A DNA stretch of 64,000 nt, taken from contig CAUYUJ010001422.1 in NCBI GenBank assembly GCA_963575745.1, positions 1 through 64,000 of the forward strand, read 5' to 3'. Each line of letters opens with the position of its first letter. Position 1 is the first letter of the stretch. Shown here piece after piece: positions 1 through 11,742 of the stretch. The stretch is from Prorocentrum cordatum (Eukaryota; Sar; Dinophyceae; Prorocentrales; Prorocentraceae). A program made the translations under genes and the position numbers. Below the pieces are notes generated by a model. It saw only the letters and a program-made list of their open reading frames with translations. It was not told the DNA's origin and did not search any database.

Positions 1-11
1 AAGAGTGGACG

Positions 12-82
12 GTGGAGGAGGAGGAGGAGGAGGAGGAGGAGGAGGAGGAGGAGGAGGAGGAGGAGGAGGATGGGGAGGAGAA
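12..82. repeat. (GGA)n microsatellite
   Basis: Almost pure GGA trinucleotide run at the left edge of the window. The glycine- and glutamate-rich frames across it are artefacts. The following sequence to about 600 shows no gene I can recognise. Confidence 0.95.
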
Positions 83-617
83 GGAGGAGGACGATTGTTT
101 TGCCGCTGCACGCTCTCAAGTCAGGGGGTGCACCTGGTGGTCGTCGAGCACGGCCGAAGCCGCCTGTGCGCGCAAGCGAGGCGGCGCGCAAGGCAGCTGA
201 ACGCACCCAGCGTGCAGGCGGCTGCCGCCCAAATTACGGCGGTGCCGACGCCTGCACAGAGCGAGCTGCACAGGCCTCACCACGACAAGGCCTGCCCCCT
301 TGGCTGTGCCAGGTGACTATGCCCAATACGTGTCGGCACCTAGGGCCGCCCAGGGAGCCGCTGTCGGTGAGATCAGAGCCTGACCTCACCCGTGCCCCGA
401 AAACGCAAGCACGCGATGCGTCCGCCTCGCTGGGCCTACATGGGAAGACAATTGACCCTGCAAGCAGCCGAGCGGAAGGGCGCCAAACGGGAAAGCAGTG
501 AAAAGGGCGGCTCGAGACCCCAGATCGAACCTGTAGACAAGCTCGGTAGCCCTACTGTTCCCGCAGCGCAGCATGCAGCCCACGCGCCACCTTCAGGGGA
601 GGGCGAGACCCCGAGGC

Positions 618-909
618 AAACTAACAACAACAGCAGCAACAACAACAACGACACCACCACCACCAGCAACAACAACACCAACACCACCACCACCACCAAC
701 AACAACAACACCAACACCAACACCAACAACAACAACAACAACAACAACAAGACCACCACCACCACCACCACCAACAACAACAACGACAACACCACCAACA
801 ACAACAACACCAACACCAACACCAACAACAACAATAACAACAGCAACATCAACGACAACAACAGCAACAACAACACCAACACCACTAGCAACAACACCAC
901 CACCAACAT

Positions 910-941
<32 letters not shown>

Positions 942-1018
942 CCACCACCACCAACAACAACAAGAGCAACAACAGCACCACCAACAACAACAGCAACAAC
1001 AACAGCAACACAAACCTC
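618..1018. repeat. (AAC)n/(ACC)n compound trinucleotide tract
   Basis: About 400 bp of interspersed CAA and CAC triplets. All six frames stay open here (Asn/Thr or Val/Leu runs) only because of composition. I see no flanking coding signal. Confidence 0.93.
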
Positions 1019-1135
1019 TAACAGGCAGTCGAAGTTTATACCCGCGCACACAGGCTGAGCGATGATAGGCAAAAGGCGAAGCACTGCCCTGGTTGCGCCA
1101 GGGCAGAAAGTCTACAATGTAGACTCGAAAGACTC

Positions 1136-1195
1136 CGTTCTATGCTAGAACGGCCCCGTTCTAGCCAAGAGCGGGACCGTTCTAGGCTAGAATGG
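1136..1195. repeat. Cluster of TTCTAG/CTAGAA inverted motifs
   Basis: Several short complementary motifs (GTTCTA, CTAGAAC) alternate over 60 bp and could form nested hairpins. No larger element was identified. Confidence 0.5.
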
Positions 1196-1570
1196 GCGGG
1201 TGCTGTCTCGGGGCAACCCCAGAACAGGACCCGACCCGCGACTCCACCATGCACCCATGCCAATATGGGGCAGACCCCTAAATCCTAAATGTCTGAACGG
1301 CGCCGCTGCCGCAGCGGCGAGGGATGCAGCGTGCTGGCACAAGCCAGCAACGCACAAGAAAAACCAAATGGCGAATACCAGCCAGACGCCACAAGGTAGG
1401 GCGGGGCGGGCACTGACCCGGGGCACCCCCAGAACAGGACCCGACCCCCGACACCACCATGTGACCAGACAAATAACGAGCATGCTCCTAAATGCCTAAT
1501 CAGCGTCGCTGTCTCCGCGGCGAGGAATGGCGCGTGCTGGCTCCGGCCAGCGGCGCCCGAGATCCTCGGC
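1193..1570 (+). repeat. Diverged tandem duplication, unit about 210 bp
   Basis: The block starting near 1193 (CCAGAACAGGACCCGACC, then CTAAAT, then a GCGGCGAGG motif, then GTGCTGGC) recurs in the same order from about 1403. Small differences indicate an old duplication. No gene recognised. Confidence 0.7.
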
Positions 1571-1810
1571 AGCCCCACTGCGCGACGGTCGCCGCCGGGG
1601 GGGGGATTACCTCCAGCGCCCCGCGGCCGTGCAGACAGGGGGGAAAGGTGGACGCACGTGCAGCGTGAAAAATACGGCCAATGGTCTCATATCGAACCCG
1701 CCACACGGGTCCGGGAAAGAGCCTGCAGGATAGACGCCGCAGGCTGCTCGCCGGGGCAATACCCCCGCGGCCATGCGTCGCAGGAGCCAGGAGGCGGGGC
1801 CCACCAACGA

Positions 1811-2122
1811 TCAAACAAAAAGGCGCGCCACACCTAGCACGTCGGTGTCCAGCCAAACTGAGTCTGGCTTGGGATGCTTGCCCGAGGTGGTGCACTGCCA
1901 ACCATATTTCTCTGACTCGATGCTGCGGGGCCCCCCTGGGCACGGCTCGCGAAGGTTACGGACGTGCCCTCCTGAGGAAAAAACGGCCTTGCACGATGGG
2001 CGCACCGCGAGCGAGCTGCCGTCTGGGCGGCGCAGGGAAGGCAATGGCGCCCTAGCTCCTGGAGCTGCTTCCCCGGGAGCACGTGCGGGTCTTAGTGCGC
2101 GCGCCGTTCGGGGGCCGAACAA
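1811..2122 (-). CDS. Unrecognised short reading frame, possible mobile-element or exon remnant
   Basis: This 103-codon minus frame is less repetitive than its surroundings and has ordinary amino-acid usage, including a segment GWQCTTSGKHPKPDSVWLDT. It may be the remnant of an exon or of a transposon ORF, but I cannot assign a family. The frame runs into GC-rich non-coding-looking sequence on both sides, and no splice context is clear. Treat it as a low-confidence candidate. Confidence 0.25.
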   Translation of the reverse strand: MFGPRTARALRPARAPGEAAPGARAPLPSLRRPDGSSLAVRPSCKAVFSSGGHVRNLREPCPGGPRSIESEKYGWQCTTSGKHPKPDSVWLDTDVLGVARLFV

Positions 2123-2195
2123 CGGTGGACACCCTCAAGCACTGCTTGCACTGCCAGTGCATGTCCAACCACGCCCACGCATGGCGCGCGCGCGT

Positions 2196-2396
2196 CGATG
2201 GCGGAGGAGGAGGAGGAGGAGGAGGAGGAGGAGGAGGAGGAGGGGGAGGAGGAGGAGGAGGAGGAGGAGGAGGAGGGGGAGGAGGAGGAGGAGGAGGAGG
2301 AGGAGGAGGGGGAGGGAGGGGAGGAGGAGGGAGGAGGAGGAGGAGGAGGAGGAGGAGGAGGAGGGAGGAGGAGGAGGAGGAGGAGGAGGAGGGGGC
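2196..2396. repeat. (GGA)n tract
   Basis: About 200 bp of near-pure GGA on the plus strand with occasional GGGGGA interruptions. From 2397 to about 3050 the sequence is GC-rich with no gene I can support, apart from the read-through of the LINE A 3' end. Confidence 0.95.
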
Positions 2397-3049
2397 CGGG
2401 CTCATCGCGGGCGGCCCCAGACAGGCCGCGCGCGGGTCAAGCAGGCAGCGCGCGGGCAGCAAGCGCAAGAACCTTTACGGCAGACCGAAAGGGCTCCAAG
2501 GAGCCAGCATTCTTGCTCGGCGGCAGGCCCCCCGTGGGCCAGGGCACCGAGCTCGGCACAATGATCGGCGGAATCGTTCCCTGCCTCGCGCCCGGCAAGG
2601 TAAGGGTCATTAGTGGTGGCCTCTTCTGCCGTGTGCCCTTTTCACTTTGCGGGCCGGGCCCATGGCAGAGCCCCCCCCCCCTCCCCGAAACAAAAAAACA
2701 TTCCCGCGAGGAGCTTGCGGCAGGGGACCTGCTCGCTTCCACTCGAAGACCAGGCTGCAACAACATTCTGACCATCAGCGATCCCCTCAGACAGGGCAGC
2801 GGCGAGCTGACGAGCTGCCGCGCGGGCAGCAGCAAGCTCTCCAGCCCGGGCGGTCTGCGGGGCAGGACGGGGGAAGGGGGCATGCACATGACCCAGCTCC
2901 AACCCAGCAGCAGACAACGACACGCAAGCCCAACCCGCCCGAGAGAGCTCCCGCGCAACATGTCGGATGCAAGACCCACCATGCATATGTTACCCTGCGT
3001 GCTAGTCTCCAAGTGATCGGGATCGCCCGCATGGCGCGCGACTGGGGGC

Positions 3050-3546
3050 AGATCTGATGGGGGCGGGAAGAAATCACCGGGGTGCGAGAAGACGCCCAAG
3101 GTGTGCAAAATCCAATGGTGATGGGAGAGGTCAGCCTCCACCTGTGGGCTGTACTCAAAATCACAGAGGATGTCCTCCCGCCCCTCTGCCACCGCCGTGC
3201 ACTCCCACAAGCGATGGAACAGTGCGTCGCGCTCGGCGTGGCACAATGGGCAGCTCGCGTCCGACAGGTGGTGCCCCGCCTCCTCGGCCCTAGAGCGCGC
3301 CCAAGGGGCCCGGCAGGTGAGACCTCTGATGCAGCCCTTCTCCCGAGCCGAAAACTTCGAGGAAGATATGGCGGCGAGGTGGGCATCTGGGCAAGTCCTG
3401 GCCCCGAGACCGAGGGCCCCCCCGCGTTTTCTTTCGCGGCCGCTGAGGGCCGCAGCCGTCGGAAGACGCTCGAGGAGGGCAGGGGAAACAAGGGCAAGGG
3501 AAACTTTGACACCTCTGTCATCGACGAGAATGCAAAAATCAGGCAT
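3050..3546 (-). pseudogene. LINE A C-terminal zinc-finger segment
   Basis: The 369-codon minus frame beginning at 3546 contains DASCPLCHAERDALFHRLWE followed by Cys. This is the C-x2-C-x8-H-x4-C knuckle found near the C-terminus of many plant and protist non-LTR polyproteins. The upstream part (LALVSPALLERLPTAAALSG) resembles the linker between reverse transcriptase and finger. The frame stays open to 2437, but that tail has no recognised content and may not be real coding sequence. Confidence 0.72.
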
Positions 3547-4246
3547 GCCTCACCCGAGACGCTCTACCGAGAGGCGCCCGGCACTGATAGGGCCCCATCG
3601 CGATGCGCCGCGGGAGCACGGGCTCTTGGAGCGCCGATTGCCGGGCTCTACGGAGCTCAGACAACGAGAGACTTAAAGCGCAGGGCCCCGCCGAGCTAGT
3701 CCCAATTTCCTGAGACCAACGCGCGACGGGGGGCAACGGGCGCACGCCAGGTTGGATCCGACGCAAACAGCAGCGCAGCCGCAAGGATCTGCCTCCCAAG
3801 GTCGGCAAGAGGAACTTGCCCAGCGACCTGCGTAGCGCCGCGAGCTCGAGGTCCGATGTGTCATGCGCCTCGCATCCATGCGCGCGGCTGGGGAGCGCCT
3901 GGATGGTGAAAATCTCTTTCGAAAGCCTCTCCAGGGCCGCTCGCTGGAGCCGAAGTCACAAAACCTTATTCCGAACACCCGTTTTCCGAACCCTGTCTTT
4001 GCGACCTCGGCGCCCCGCGCTGCGGGGCTGCCCGGCCGCGTCGTCAATGCCTAGGTTGGTGGCTGAGGCGACGGCAGTTCTTGGGAGTGGCTTAAGGGGG
4101 GGTCATAAACGGGGGGGTTAGAAACGGCTCCCTTTTCGCGCCCCTTTCGGGCTCCTCCGGAGCCCCATGGGGGCTCGTTTAGGTACCGTTTGGGTACCTT
4201 GTCGGACCGCCCTCGCAACCCCCCCCCCTCATTTACGACCCCCCCA

Positions 4247-5108
4247 TTACGCGACGCCCAAAGTTCCCGCGAGCTCAAACAGCCGGCTGCGAATCACCTG
4301 GGCGAGGCACGGGCTCGAGGAAAAAAAAAGCCGATCTACTGGCAGCAACCGCGCAACGGTCTCTTGAAAAGGGAAACGCCGCTTCCTCCAGTCCTGGGCG
4401 ACGGCCCCCTCGGGGCCCACGCGCGACTCCGCGCGGCCGCCTATGTAAACCCTAAGGGCCACCGTGCGCGGGATAGAGACCCCATCAAGAGGTCCATTCG
4501 AGAGCACACGGATCAGGGTAGTCGCAAGCCCGCAACCCGCGATGACCCCTCTCCGGGCGAATCGCGGTCCCGCGACGCGCCCAGTCATTGTCCCAGAGGA
4601 CCGAGCAGGACTGCTCATCGTTCCTGACCGCGATCTCGCTCCTCGCGCTCTGCCGCCAGACGGCGTCGACAGAGGGGGCGAACGAGCTAGCGGCGAAATG
4701 ATCGCGCGCATGCCTGGCCCCCCACGTCCCGGCGCGCTCTCGTCGGGCGCGGGCCCAGGGGCGACAAGTCGAAACAATCAGGCCGATCGGTCGGCGACCG
4801 CCAACAGGCCTGGCGATCATGACCAGCAGCGCGACCCACATCTGACGGGGGAGCAACCCCAATATTTCAAAATCGCAATGATAATAAAAAACCACCAAAT
4901 GGCTGAGCACCGCGAGGGCCTCGCCCGAGGGCCGCTGGAAATCCCGCAAACGAAACCCGTCGACCGAGGAGGCAGTGCGAGCGGGGAGCAATCGCGCAAG
5001 CCTTTTCAGACCCTGAGGTTCGAGAGGGGACAGGGGGTCGATCAATCGACACTTCTCGCGTTGGCCATGCGGAGGGGCCTCGTCCTGGACACGCCAGATG
5101 CGCGCCAA
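4247..5108 (-). pseudogene. LINE A reverse transcriptase, catalytic motif lost
   Basis: The frame from 5108 to 4485 carries LLPRQMWVALLVMIARPVGG followed by RPIGLIVSTCRPWARARRE, the fingers region of dinoflagellate-type non-LTR reverse transcriptases, and then an AVWRQSARSE segment. A shifted frame (4777-4247) continues with GCGLATTLIRVLSNGPLDG and VALRVYIGGRAES. The last stands where family members read YIDD, so both catalytic aspartates are replaced by glycine. Loss of the metal-binding pair and the frameshift make the enzyme inactive as assembled. Sequence from about 4050 to 3550 looks like a further decayed thumb and connection region. Confidence 0.82.
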
Positions 5109-5375
5109 CTTGTCGAGCTCGGAGGAGAGGAGGGAGCCGCGGTCGGACGCGACCTCCGCTTTGGCCGCAAGGGCGGTGGTGGGCGCCCGCCCAGGGCCCC
5201 CCTGAACGACGCCACGCGCGCGGCGCGCTCCGTTTCCGATATAAGCGCGAAGCCAAGACGACCATTTTCTGCGATCGGCCGACTAAGCCCAAGACTCGGC
5301 CGGGCTCGCTGAAGCCAAGAGAAACCGAATCCAAAACATGGGCCGATTGCCCCTCCAAACCGGGGACCCCTGATC

Positions 5376-6600
5376 TCACCACTTCCTGACGGGCACGGAG
5401 GTGGGGGGGAGATTCAGGCGACCATTCTTCGAGGCTCGCAGGCGGCGAACACAGCGAGCGGCCGACGCATTGCGAATGCTGGCGCCACCGACCTTCCGGG
5501 CCAGGCGAAGCCTTGAAGATGCTGGCGGTCTCGCCGCCAGCGGCGTTCTCAGACGCGATTCCGAAGGCAACTCCAGCGCCGCGCGAGGATCCACAACCAT
5601 GTTAACCCAGTGGATCTGAGCTTGCCTGCCGCAGCTACCAGCGAAGAGGACGGGGACTTGAAACGCCCTGGCCAACTCTCGCTCCGCCAGGACAGACCAC
5701 TCGCGATAAGGGACGTCGAGGTTGAACTGGGTGCGATCTCCGCCTCCTCTACTGGCCACCTGAAGGGCCCTCTCCGCCGCGCCGAGTGGAGGGGGGCGGC
5801 GGAGGGCCCCTGAAACTCAAGGCAATTAAATGTGAAACCTGGGGGTGGAGGGAGACAGAAACAGGGTCGCGAGTGGCCGGCCCCGAGCCGCCGGCAACCT
5901 CGACCCGAACAACTGCCTGCGCCATCCTGGCCTCGCCCAAGAAGGAGTCGCACATCTGGGCTCCTGCAGTCGAGCGGCAGGTGCCCAATATACAAGCTGG
6001 AAACAATATCTGGGGCCCCAAGCCCGCGTGCACATGCGGCGCAGACGCGGTCGGGAGCTCCAGAATGGAATCTCCACCTATTATGCGCGGGACCGGAATG
6101 CTTTCCACACTGGAGACCACTGACGCCAAGAGGTCCTGATTGAAATCGTTCAGCCCAACGCAATCCTGATAGCACACCGACCCGACATAAAACGAATTTT
6201 GCCCCAGAAGGCAAATCGAAACTCCAGCAGCGCGGCCCGCCTGGAGCTGGGCGCCAACATCGGGGGCGTGAATTCCCAGAAAGAACGGGCGGGCACGACT
6301 GCGCCAGCTGGGGCTCCTCCGTTGGGCCCCATGGTACCTTGTTTAAAATATGACTTCCAACCGTTTAGAAGACACCAAGCCTGTGCTTCACGTGTGTCCT
6401 CGTCGCTGGTGAGCTCGTGCTCCTGGCGCATCACCGCGTGGGTTGTGGCGGTGGACAGGAACAGCTCCACCGATGACCGTGAAGTGCAGTTTGCGGCAAC
6501 GAACTCCAAGCTCAGAGATTCCCACTGGTTCCCCACAGTGCGACGCGCGGACGACGTGCGTGAGGCATCCAAAATCGGGCAGGAAGGTTGGATCATGGGG
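5376..6600 (-). pseudogene. LINE A endonuclease domain, frameshifted
   Basis: Fragments in several minus frames match the apurinic-type endonuclease that nicks target DNA for retrotransposition. Around 6420-6300 there is QEHELTSDEDTREAQAW followed by a Gly-Trp-Lys segment. Around 6180-6080 there is a QDCVGLNDFNQDLLAS segment followed by PRIIGGDSILE. The latter sits where the family has GGDFN; Phe-Asn has become Ser-Ile, so this catalytic Asn is lost. The segment near 5730-5660 (VPYREWSVLAE) continues the region. The domain cannot be read in one frame. Confidence 0.72.
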
Positions 6601-6631
6601 TAAGGGGGAGGAGTTCGTCACCGCAGACAGG

Positions 6632-7780
6632 TTACCCGCGTGCTGGCTTGCCCCCAGGGGCCCCATCCGCCGAACTCGCTGCGCGCTGCGCGGCCTGACG
6701 GGCCTGGTCGCGCACGTTGGCGGGATCGGCAAGCGGGGCAGCCTCCGGCGGAGACTTGGGCGCGGCTTCGCCTGAGCCCTCAGGGCTGGCAGGCGCTGGG
6801 GCGCGAGGCGAACTAGGCGCAGGCGTGGCGACGCCCTCACGAGGATCATGGGCGGGACCTTGAGCGCCAGGTGCAGCGCGAGCTCCCGCGACATCTGCGG
6901 CGGCGGGAGGTCCAGTTTCACGAGGCCGTGCTGGCTCAGGAGCAGCTTCATGAACCGATGCGGCGGCGTCGCCTCTACGCCACTTGCCGAGGAGGCGTGC
7001 CTGCTGCTCCGCTTGCTCCGCCTTGGGCTTGGTGGCCTTGTCTTTGAGCTCGCCAAACAGCCTGGGGCAGGTATCCTTGATGGTGGTGGCCAGAGGCGCC
7101 TTGCGGGTGGCAGCCTCCTGGAAGTCTCGCTCCTCCACGTCGACGTGCTCGGCGAGCCCGAACAGGCCGTCGTCATCAACGTCCAAACCCGCGAGTCGGC
7201 CCTCAAAGATGTCCGTGACCGTGACCTTGGGCGCCTTCGGGCATGGCGCCATGCTGGCGTGGAGTTGGGCCACTGCCTGCTTGTACTCAACGTCGTGGCG
7301 GCCGAGCTCAGTGAGTGTTCTCCAGCTGCTCTCGCTTGGTCGCAAGCTTCTGGTCCAAGCCTCGACCAGCCTTGAGCTGGCGGTACAGCTCGCCTTCCAG
7401 CCGAACGATCTCCTTGTGGGCGGCGTCGGCTCGCTGCGGGGGCGGGGCAGCAGCCTCGCGGGCCTTAGCCAGCTCCTGTTTGGCCTGGGCCACCAAGGCG
7501 CCAAGGCTGCCTTGCCCGCCTTCTCCGCCAAGGCCAGCATCTGCTCCAGCTCGGCGGTGTTGGACGGGGTGGAAGCTGCAGCAGACGCTGAGGACGCTGG
7601 CCAACTGCCACTCCTGCGGCTTCTCGCCGAAGGGCTGCAACATCGCCGCGCGGGGTCGTAGCGACGTCGGAGGTGCTGGTGGTGCGGTCGTCCCAGCATC
7701 GCTTGCAATGCTTGCGATTGCTTTAAGAGTAATCGTCCAGCCCGTAGACTTGGAGGGCATCACGGCGCCGTGATGAAGAT
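6632..7780 (-). pseudogene. LINE A ORF1-like coiled-coil protein, frameshifted
   Basis: One frame (about 7560-7310) reads a charged heptad-rich segment ending KLATKREQLENT. A second frame, open from 7708 to 6632, continues with KVTVTDIFEGRLAGLDVDDD and then a Pro/Ala-rich tail. Together they look like the coiled-coil first ORF that precedes the endonuclease in many non-LTR elements, where ORF1 proteins bind element RNA. At least two frameshifts, near 7560 and 7310, separate the pieces. Assignment rests on position upstream of the endonuclease and on coiled-coil composition, not on a diagnostic motif. Confidence 0.6.
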
Positions 7781-7865
7781 GGGCAACGTAGGCCAAGCGG
7801 CCCGCTGTCACCCAGCCGTTTCTAAGAGTCAATGGCACCAGGTCCCGAAAACTGGGTCAGAACGG

Positions 7866-8465
7866 CTAGGAGGAAGAGGAGGAAGAGGAGGAGAAGGAGG
7901 AGGAGGAGGAGGAGGAAGAGGATAAGGAGGAGGAGGATGAGAGGGAGGAGGAGGCGGAGGAAGATGAGGAGGAGGAGGAGAGGAGGAGCTGTGACGGGAG
8001 GAGGAGAGGAGGAGGAGGAGGGAGAGGAGGAGGAGGAGGAGGAGGAGGAAGGGGGGAGGGAAGAGGTGAGGAGGAGGAGGAGGAGGAGGAGGAGGAGGAG
8101 GCGGAGGAGGAGGAGGAGAGGAGGAGGTAGGAGGACGAAGAAAGGAGGAGGAGGAGGAGGAAGGAAATGGGGGAGGGGGGTGGAGAGGAGGAGGAGGAGG
8201 AGGAGGAGGGAGGAGGAGGAGGAGTAGGAGTGAGGAGGAGGAGGAGCGAGGAGGAGGAGGACGAGGGGTGGTGGAGGAGGTGGAGGAGAAGAGGAAGGTG
8301 TAGTAAAAGGAGGGGTAGGAGGATGACGAGAGGAGGAGGAGGAGGAGGGAGGCGGAGGAGGAGGAGGAGGAGGAGGAGGAGGAGGAGGTAAAGGAGGTAA
8401 AGGAGGAGGAGGAGGAGGAAGGAGGAAGGAGGAGGAGGAGGAGGAGGAGGAGGAGGAGGAGGGTG
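7866..8465. repeat. (GGA)n tract, about 600 bp
   Basis: Plus-strand purine tract, mostly GGA with AGG, GAA and GGGG interruptions. The long Arg/Glu, Pro or Leu/Ser frames across it come from composition. Sequence 8466-8839 is GC-rich with no gene recognised. Confidence 0.95.
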
Positions 8466-8839
8466 AAGAAATGTGCGCCCTCCGAGCGCGCCTTCTTGGG
8501 GGGCCCGCGGTGGCGGCCATCCAGGGCCCCTGCATGCCCACCTTCCTGCGGCCCTCGACCCCTCGCACGGCCTCCCCCCCCCCCACAGGAGGAGGCCGAG
8601 GGCGAGGACGGGCAACGAGGGGCAGCTCGGATGAGGACGACTGCCAGATTCCCAGCGCGGAGAAAAACGGCGCGGCGACAAACAAAGAACGAAGCCCCTT
8701 TTTGGCGCTGGCAGCGCCTGGGTGCACGGGGAGGGCTGGAGGAACCATCACGGAACGACCCAAGGAACAACGAGCTCCTGCCGAACCCAATGAAGGGGCC
8801 CTGGGACACACAGATCTCCGGTAACTGCTTAACAATTTT

Positions 8840-9624
8840 CTAGTTCGCGCGCGCGGGGCGGCCCCTGGGGGTCCCCGGACGAAAAGTACCCTGACCAGGT
8901 CCCTGGGCAACTCCCTGTCGGGGATGGTTCTGCTCCTGGGCGCCGCCCTCAGGGCCTCCCAAGAGCCCCGAGAAGAGCTCAGAGACCCCCAAGAGGCCCT
9001 CAATATGGTCCAACAGAGCTCCAAGACGCCATAATATCGCTCCAAAACGCCTAAGATGGCTCCCCGACGCACCAAGAAGCCTCCAAGAGCCCTGCCAAGA
9101 GGTCCCCAAGAGGCAAAATTCATGAATTTCCCTCAGGTTTTTGAAGGATTTTCGCTTTCTCGCCTTTTCCGCTTCCCGACGCTCCAAGACGACCAAAGAG
9201 GCCCCAAAGATCGCTCCAAGACGGCCCAAAAGGCTCCCAAGAGGGCTTCAAAACGGCCCAAGAGCGCCCCAAGACAGCCCAAGACGCCCCCAAGACGGCC
9301 CAAGAGGGCCCCAAGAACGGCCCCAGAGGGGGAACACGAAACAACATTTCGAGCCCTCAGTCCTAAGAGCCTCCCGGGAGGCCCCCAGAGGTCCCCAAGA
9401 GGCCCCCATGGGCCCCCAAGAGCCCCTCAGAAGGCCCCGAAGAAGCCACCAAGAGGCCCCCAAGCGGCCACAGGAAGCCCCCAAAACGCTGCCGCGAGCA
9501 CACGGTATCCCAACGAACATCCAACAGGCTTATAACCCCCAAAGCGCCGCATTGACACCAGGCCCTCGGGCAAACGGCAGACATGAGACTGTATGGGCCG
9601 GCGGAATGAGCGAAGCGATTAAAT
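8840..9624 (+). repeat. Long dispersed repeat, copy 1
   Basis: Starts TTCTAGTTCGCGCGCG, followed by a CCTGGGGGTCCCCGG stem, and ends GGGCCGGCGGAATGAGCGAA. The same start, end and internal CCCAAGA-type microrepeats recur at 49965-50782. The inner part is a degenerate short-period repeat (CCAAGACGGCCC-like), which keeps several frames open. Shared ends suggest a mobile or amplified unit of about 800 bp; no transposase is seen. Confidence 0.78.
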
Positions 9625-9762
9625 AAATACACACAAATGACAAGTTTCCCCATATTTCCTCATATTTTCTGGGTTTCTGTCTTCCCCCCCACTTCCCATA
9701 CTTCCCCATATTTTCTGGGGAGTCGACGATTAATTGTGTCTGTGTTTTTTTTTCCCTCCTGA
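9616..9762 (-). repeat. Intron-like dispersed element (ILE), copy 1
   Basis: Read on the minus strand it begins just after CAG with GAGGGAAAAA, then ACAGACACAATTAATCGTCG, repeats of ATATGGGAAGT, a GGGGGGGAAGACAGAAACCC block and TTTGTGTGTATTTATTT. The same order of blocks is present at 14435, 28396, 36366, 46266, 60477 and 61188. It abuts the end of the 8840-9624 repeat. Confidence 0.82.
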
Positions 9763-10514
9763 CCCAAAACGGTTCGTGTTTCAGCGTCTTGACTGTAGGG
9801 GGGGGCCGAACCCAAGCGCGCAGACCGCTGCTTATCGCATCGCGTTCAGGTTAAGAAGGGGCCTCCAGAAGACGAAGCTAGGATGAGGGTAAAAATAAGG
9901 TGGGGATAAATCGAGAATCTCGGAGATCCATCGGCTCTGAAGGGCATATCGGGCGCCGCGGCCTTCTCAGAGGGTTCCGGGACGCTCTGAGAGCGTTCCG
10001 GAACGCTCTGGGACGGATTTATCCTCGTCCTAGCCCCGTCCTACTCCACCATGCATGATCTGGAGGGGTAAGGGACAACGAAGAAGGGACAAAAGGGAAA
10101 AACAAAGAAGGACGAGTGACGAAACCCTCGAACCCCGCACGTCTAATGCCCCCTCAGCGTCGAGAGGCCTCCTAGATGGGGTCGGAGTAGATAGGGTCGG
10201 AAGATCGCGCCACATTGTCGATACATCGGCGATACGCAGGCGATGCATCGTCGTGGACGATGCATCGGCCACGTCGACGTGAAGGAAATCGGGCTCCACA
10301 TCGAGCCGCATCGGCGATGCATCGGGGATGCGGCGCAATCCCCCGATCCCATCAACTCCGACCCCATCCAGGAGGCCTAGAGCGTCGCCGTCTGCCCGAA
10401 ACTCACGATGGGCGATATGGGCACGGGACCGCCGGTTGCGGCCCTCTGCTGGCCCGGCCGCGGCCTCACGCGGTGGCCGCTTCCCTGGGCGCGGGCGGCG
10501 AAAGGACAGAGGCG
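9763..10514. other. No gene recognised; GATGCATCGGCGAT-type repeats
   Basis: The stretch 10180-10400 contains repeated GCGATGCATCG and ATCGGCGATGCATCGG motifs like those at 17940-18075 and 62455-62600. A segment at 9900-10015 (TCGAGAATCTCGGAGATCCA, then GGGCGCCGCGGCCTTCTCAG) recurs at 60838-60910. I see no coding signal. Confidence 0.6.
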
Positions 10515-10529
10515 AGAGGAGGAAGGAGG

Positions 10530-10781
10530 CCTCCTCCTCCTCCTCCTCCTCTTTCTCCACCTCCTCCTGCTCTTTCTCCTCCTCCTCCTCCTCCTCCTCC
10601 TCCTCCCCTTCCTCTTTCTCCCCCCCTCCTCCTCCTCCTCTTTCCCCTCCTCTTTTCCCCTCCTCCTCTCCTCCTCCTCCTCCCTCCTCCTCCTCCTCCT
10701 CCTCCTCCTCCCTTCCTCCTCCATCCTCCTCCTCCTCCTCATCCACCTCCTCCTCTCCTCCTCCTCCTCCTCCTCCTCCTC

Positions 10782-10814
<33 letters not shown>

Positions 10815-11310
10815 TCCTCCTCCTCCTCCTCCTCCTCTCTCCTCCTCCTGCTCCTGCTCCTCCTGCTCCTGCTCCATCTCTCCTCTCTCCCTCTCTCCTC
10901 TCTCTCTTTCTCTCTCCTCTCTCCTCTCTCCTCTCTCCTCCTCTCTCCTCTCTCCTCCTCTCATCCTCCTCCCTCTCCTCCTCCTCCTCCTCCTCCTCCT
11001 CCTCCTCCTCCTCCTCTCCTCTCCTACTCCTCTCCTCTCTCCTCTCTCCTCTCTCCTCTTCTCTCTCTCTCTCTCTCTCTTCCTTCTCTCTATCTCCTCT
11101 CTCCTCCTCCTCTCCTCCTTTCCTCCTCCTCCTCCGCCTCCTCCTCCTTCTCCTCCTCCCTCCTCCTCCTCCTCCTCCTGCTCCTCTCCTCTCCTCCTCT
11201 TCCTCCTCCCCTCCTCCTCCTCCTCTCCTCCTCCTCCCCAACCCCTCCCCCTCCCCTCTCCTCCTCCTCCTCCTCTCCTCCTCCTCCTCCTCCTCTCATC
11301 ATCCTCCTCC
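10530..11310. repeat. (CCT)n/(CTCT)n pyrimidine tract
   Basis: Nearly 800 bp of pyrimidine-only sequence on the plus strand, mainly CCT with CTCTCT runs around 10880-11100. Frames open across it (poly-Leu/Ser/Pro) are artefacts. Confidence 0.96.
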
Positions 11311-11650
11311 TCGTCAGCATCATATCATTCATCATCATCATCATCATCATCACCATCACCATCACCATCACCATCACCATCAGCATCATCATCATCATCA
11401 GCATCATCATCATCATCATCGTCATCATCATCACATCACCATCACCATCACCATCACCATCATCATCATCCTCATCCTCATCCTCATCCGCATCCTCATC
11501 CGCATCCTCATCCTCATCATCATCATCACCACCATCATCACCATCATCATCATCATCACCACCACCACTATCATCATCATCATCAGCATCATCATGAGCA
11601 TCAGCATCACCACCACCACCATCATCATCATCAGCATCATCATCATCAGT

Positions 11651-11742
<92 letters not shown>

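Larger units (their letters stand above)
3050..7838 (-). mobile_element. LINE A: decayed full-length non-LTR retrotransposon
   Basis: Reading the minus strand from 7838 to 3050 gives, in order, a coiled-coil ORF1-like segment, an endonuclease/exonuclease/phosphatase-type domain, a reverse transcriptase and a terminal CCHC-like zinc finger. This is the domain order of a non-LTR element. Every domain is split over two or more frames, so the copy is a pseudo-element or carries many sequencing indels. No poly-A tail or target-site duplication could be fixed. The element lies between two GGA tracts. Its reverse transcriptase differs clearly from that of LINE B at 22-26 kb, so two lineages are present. 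Confidence 0.87.

Noticed and set aside
392-1021. Asn/Thr-rich 209-codon protein
   Set aside because: Composition of the CAA/CAC tract only; frames on both strands are open across it.
9580-9625. Possible tRNA or SINE head at GGGCCGGCGGAATGAGCGAA
   Set aside because: I could not fold a cloverleaf or find A and B box promoters; it is only the conserved end of the 8840 and 49965 repeats.
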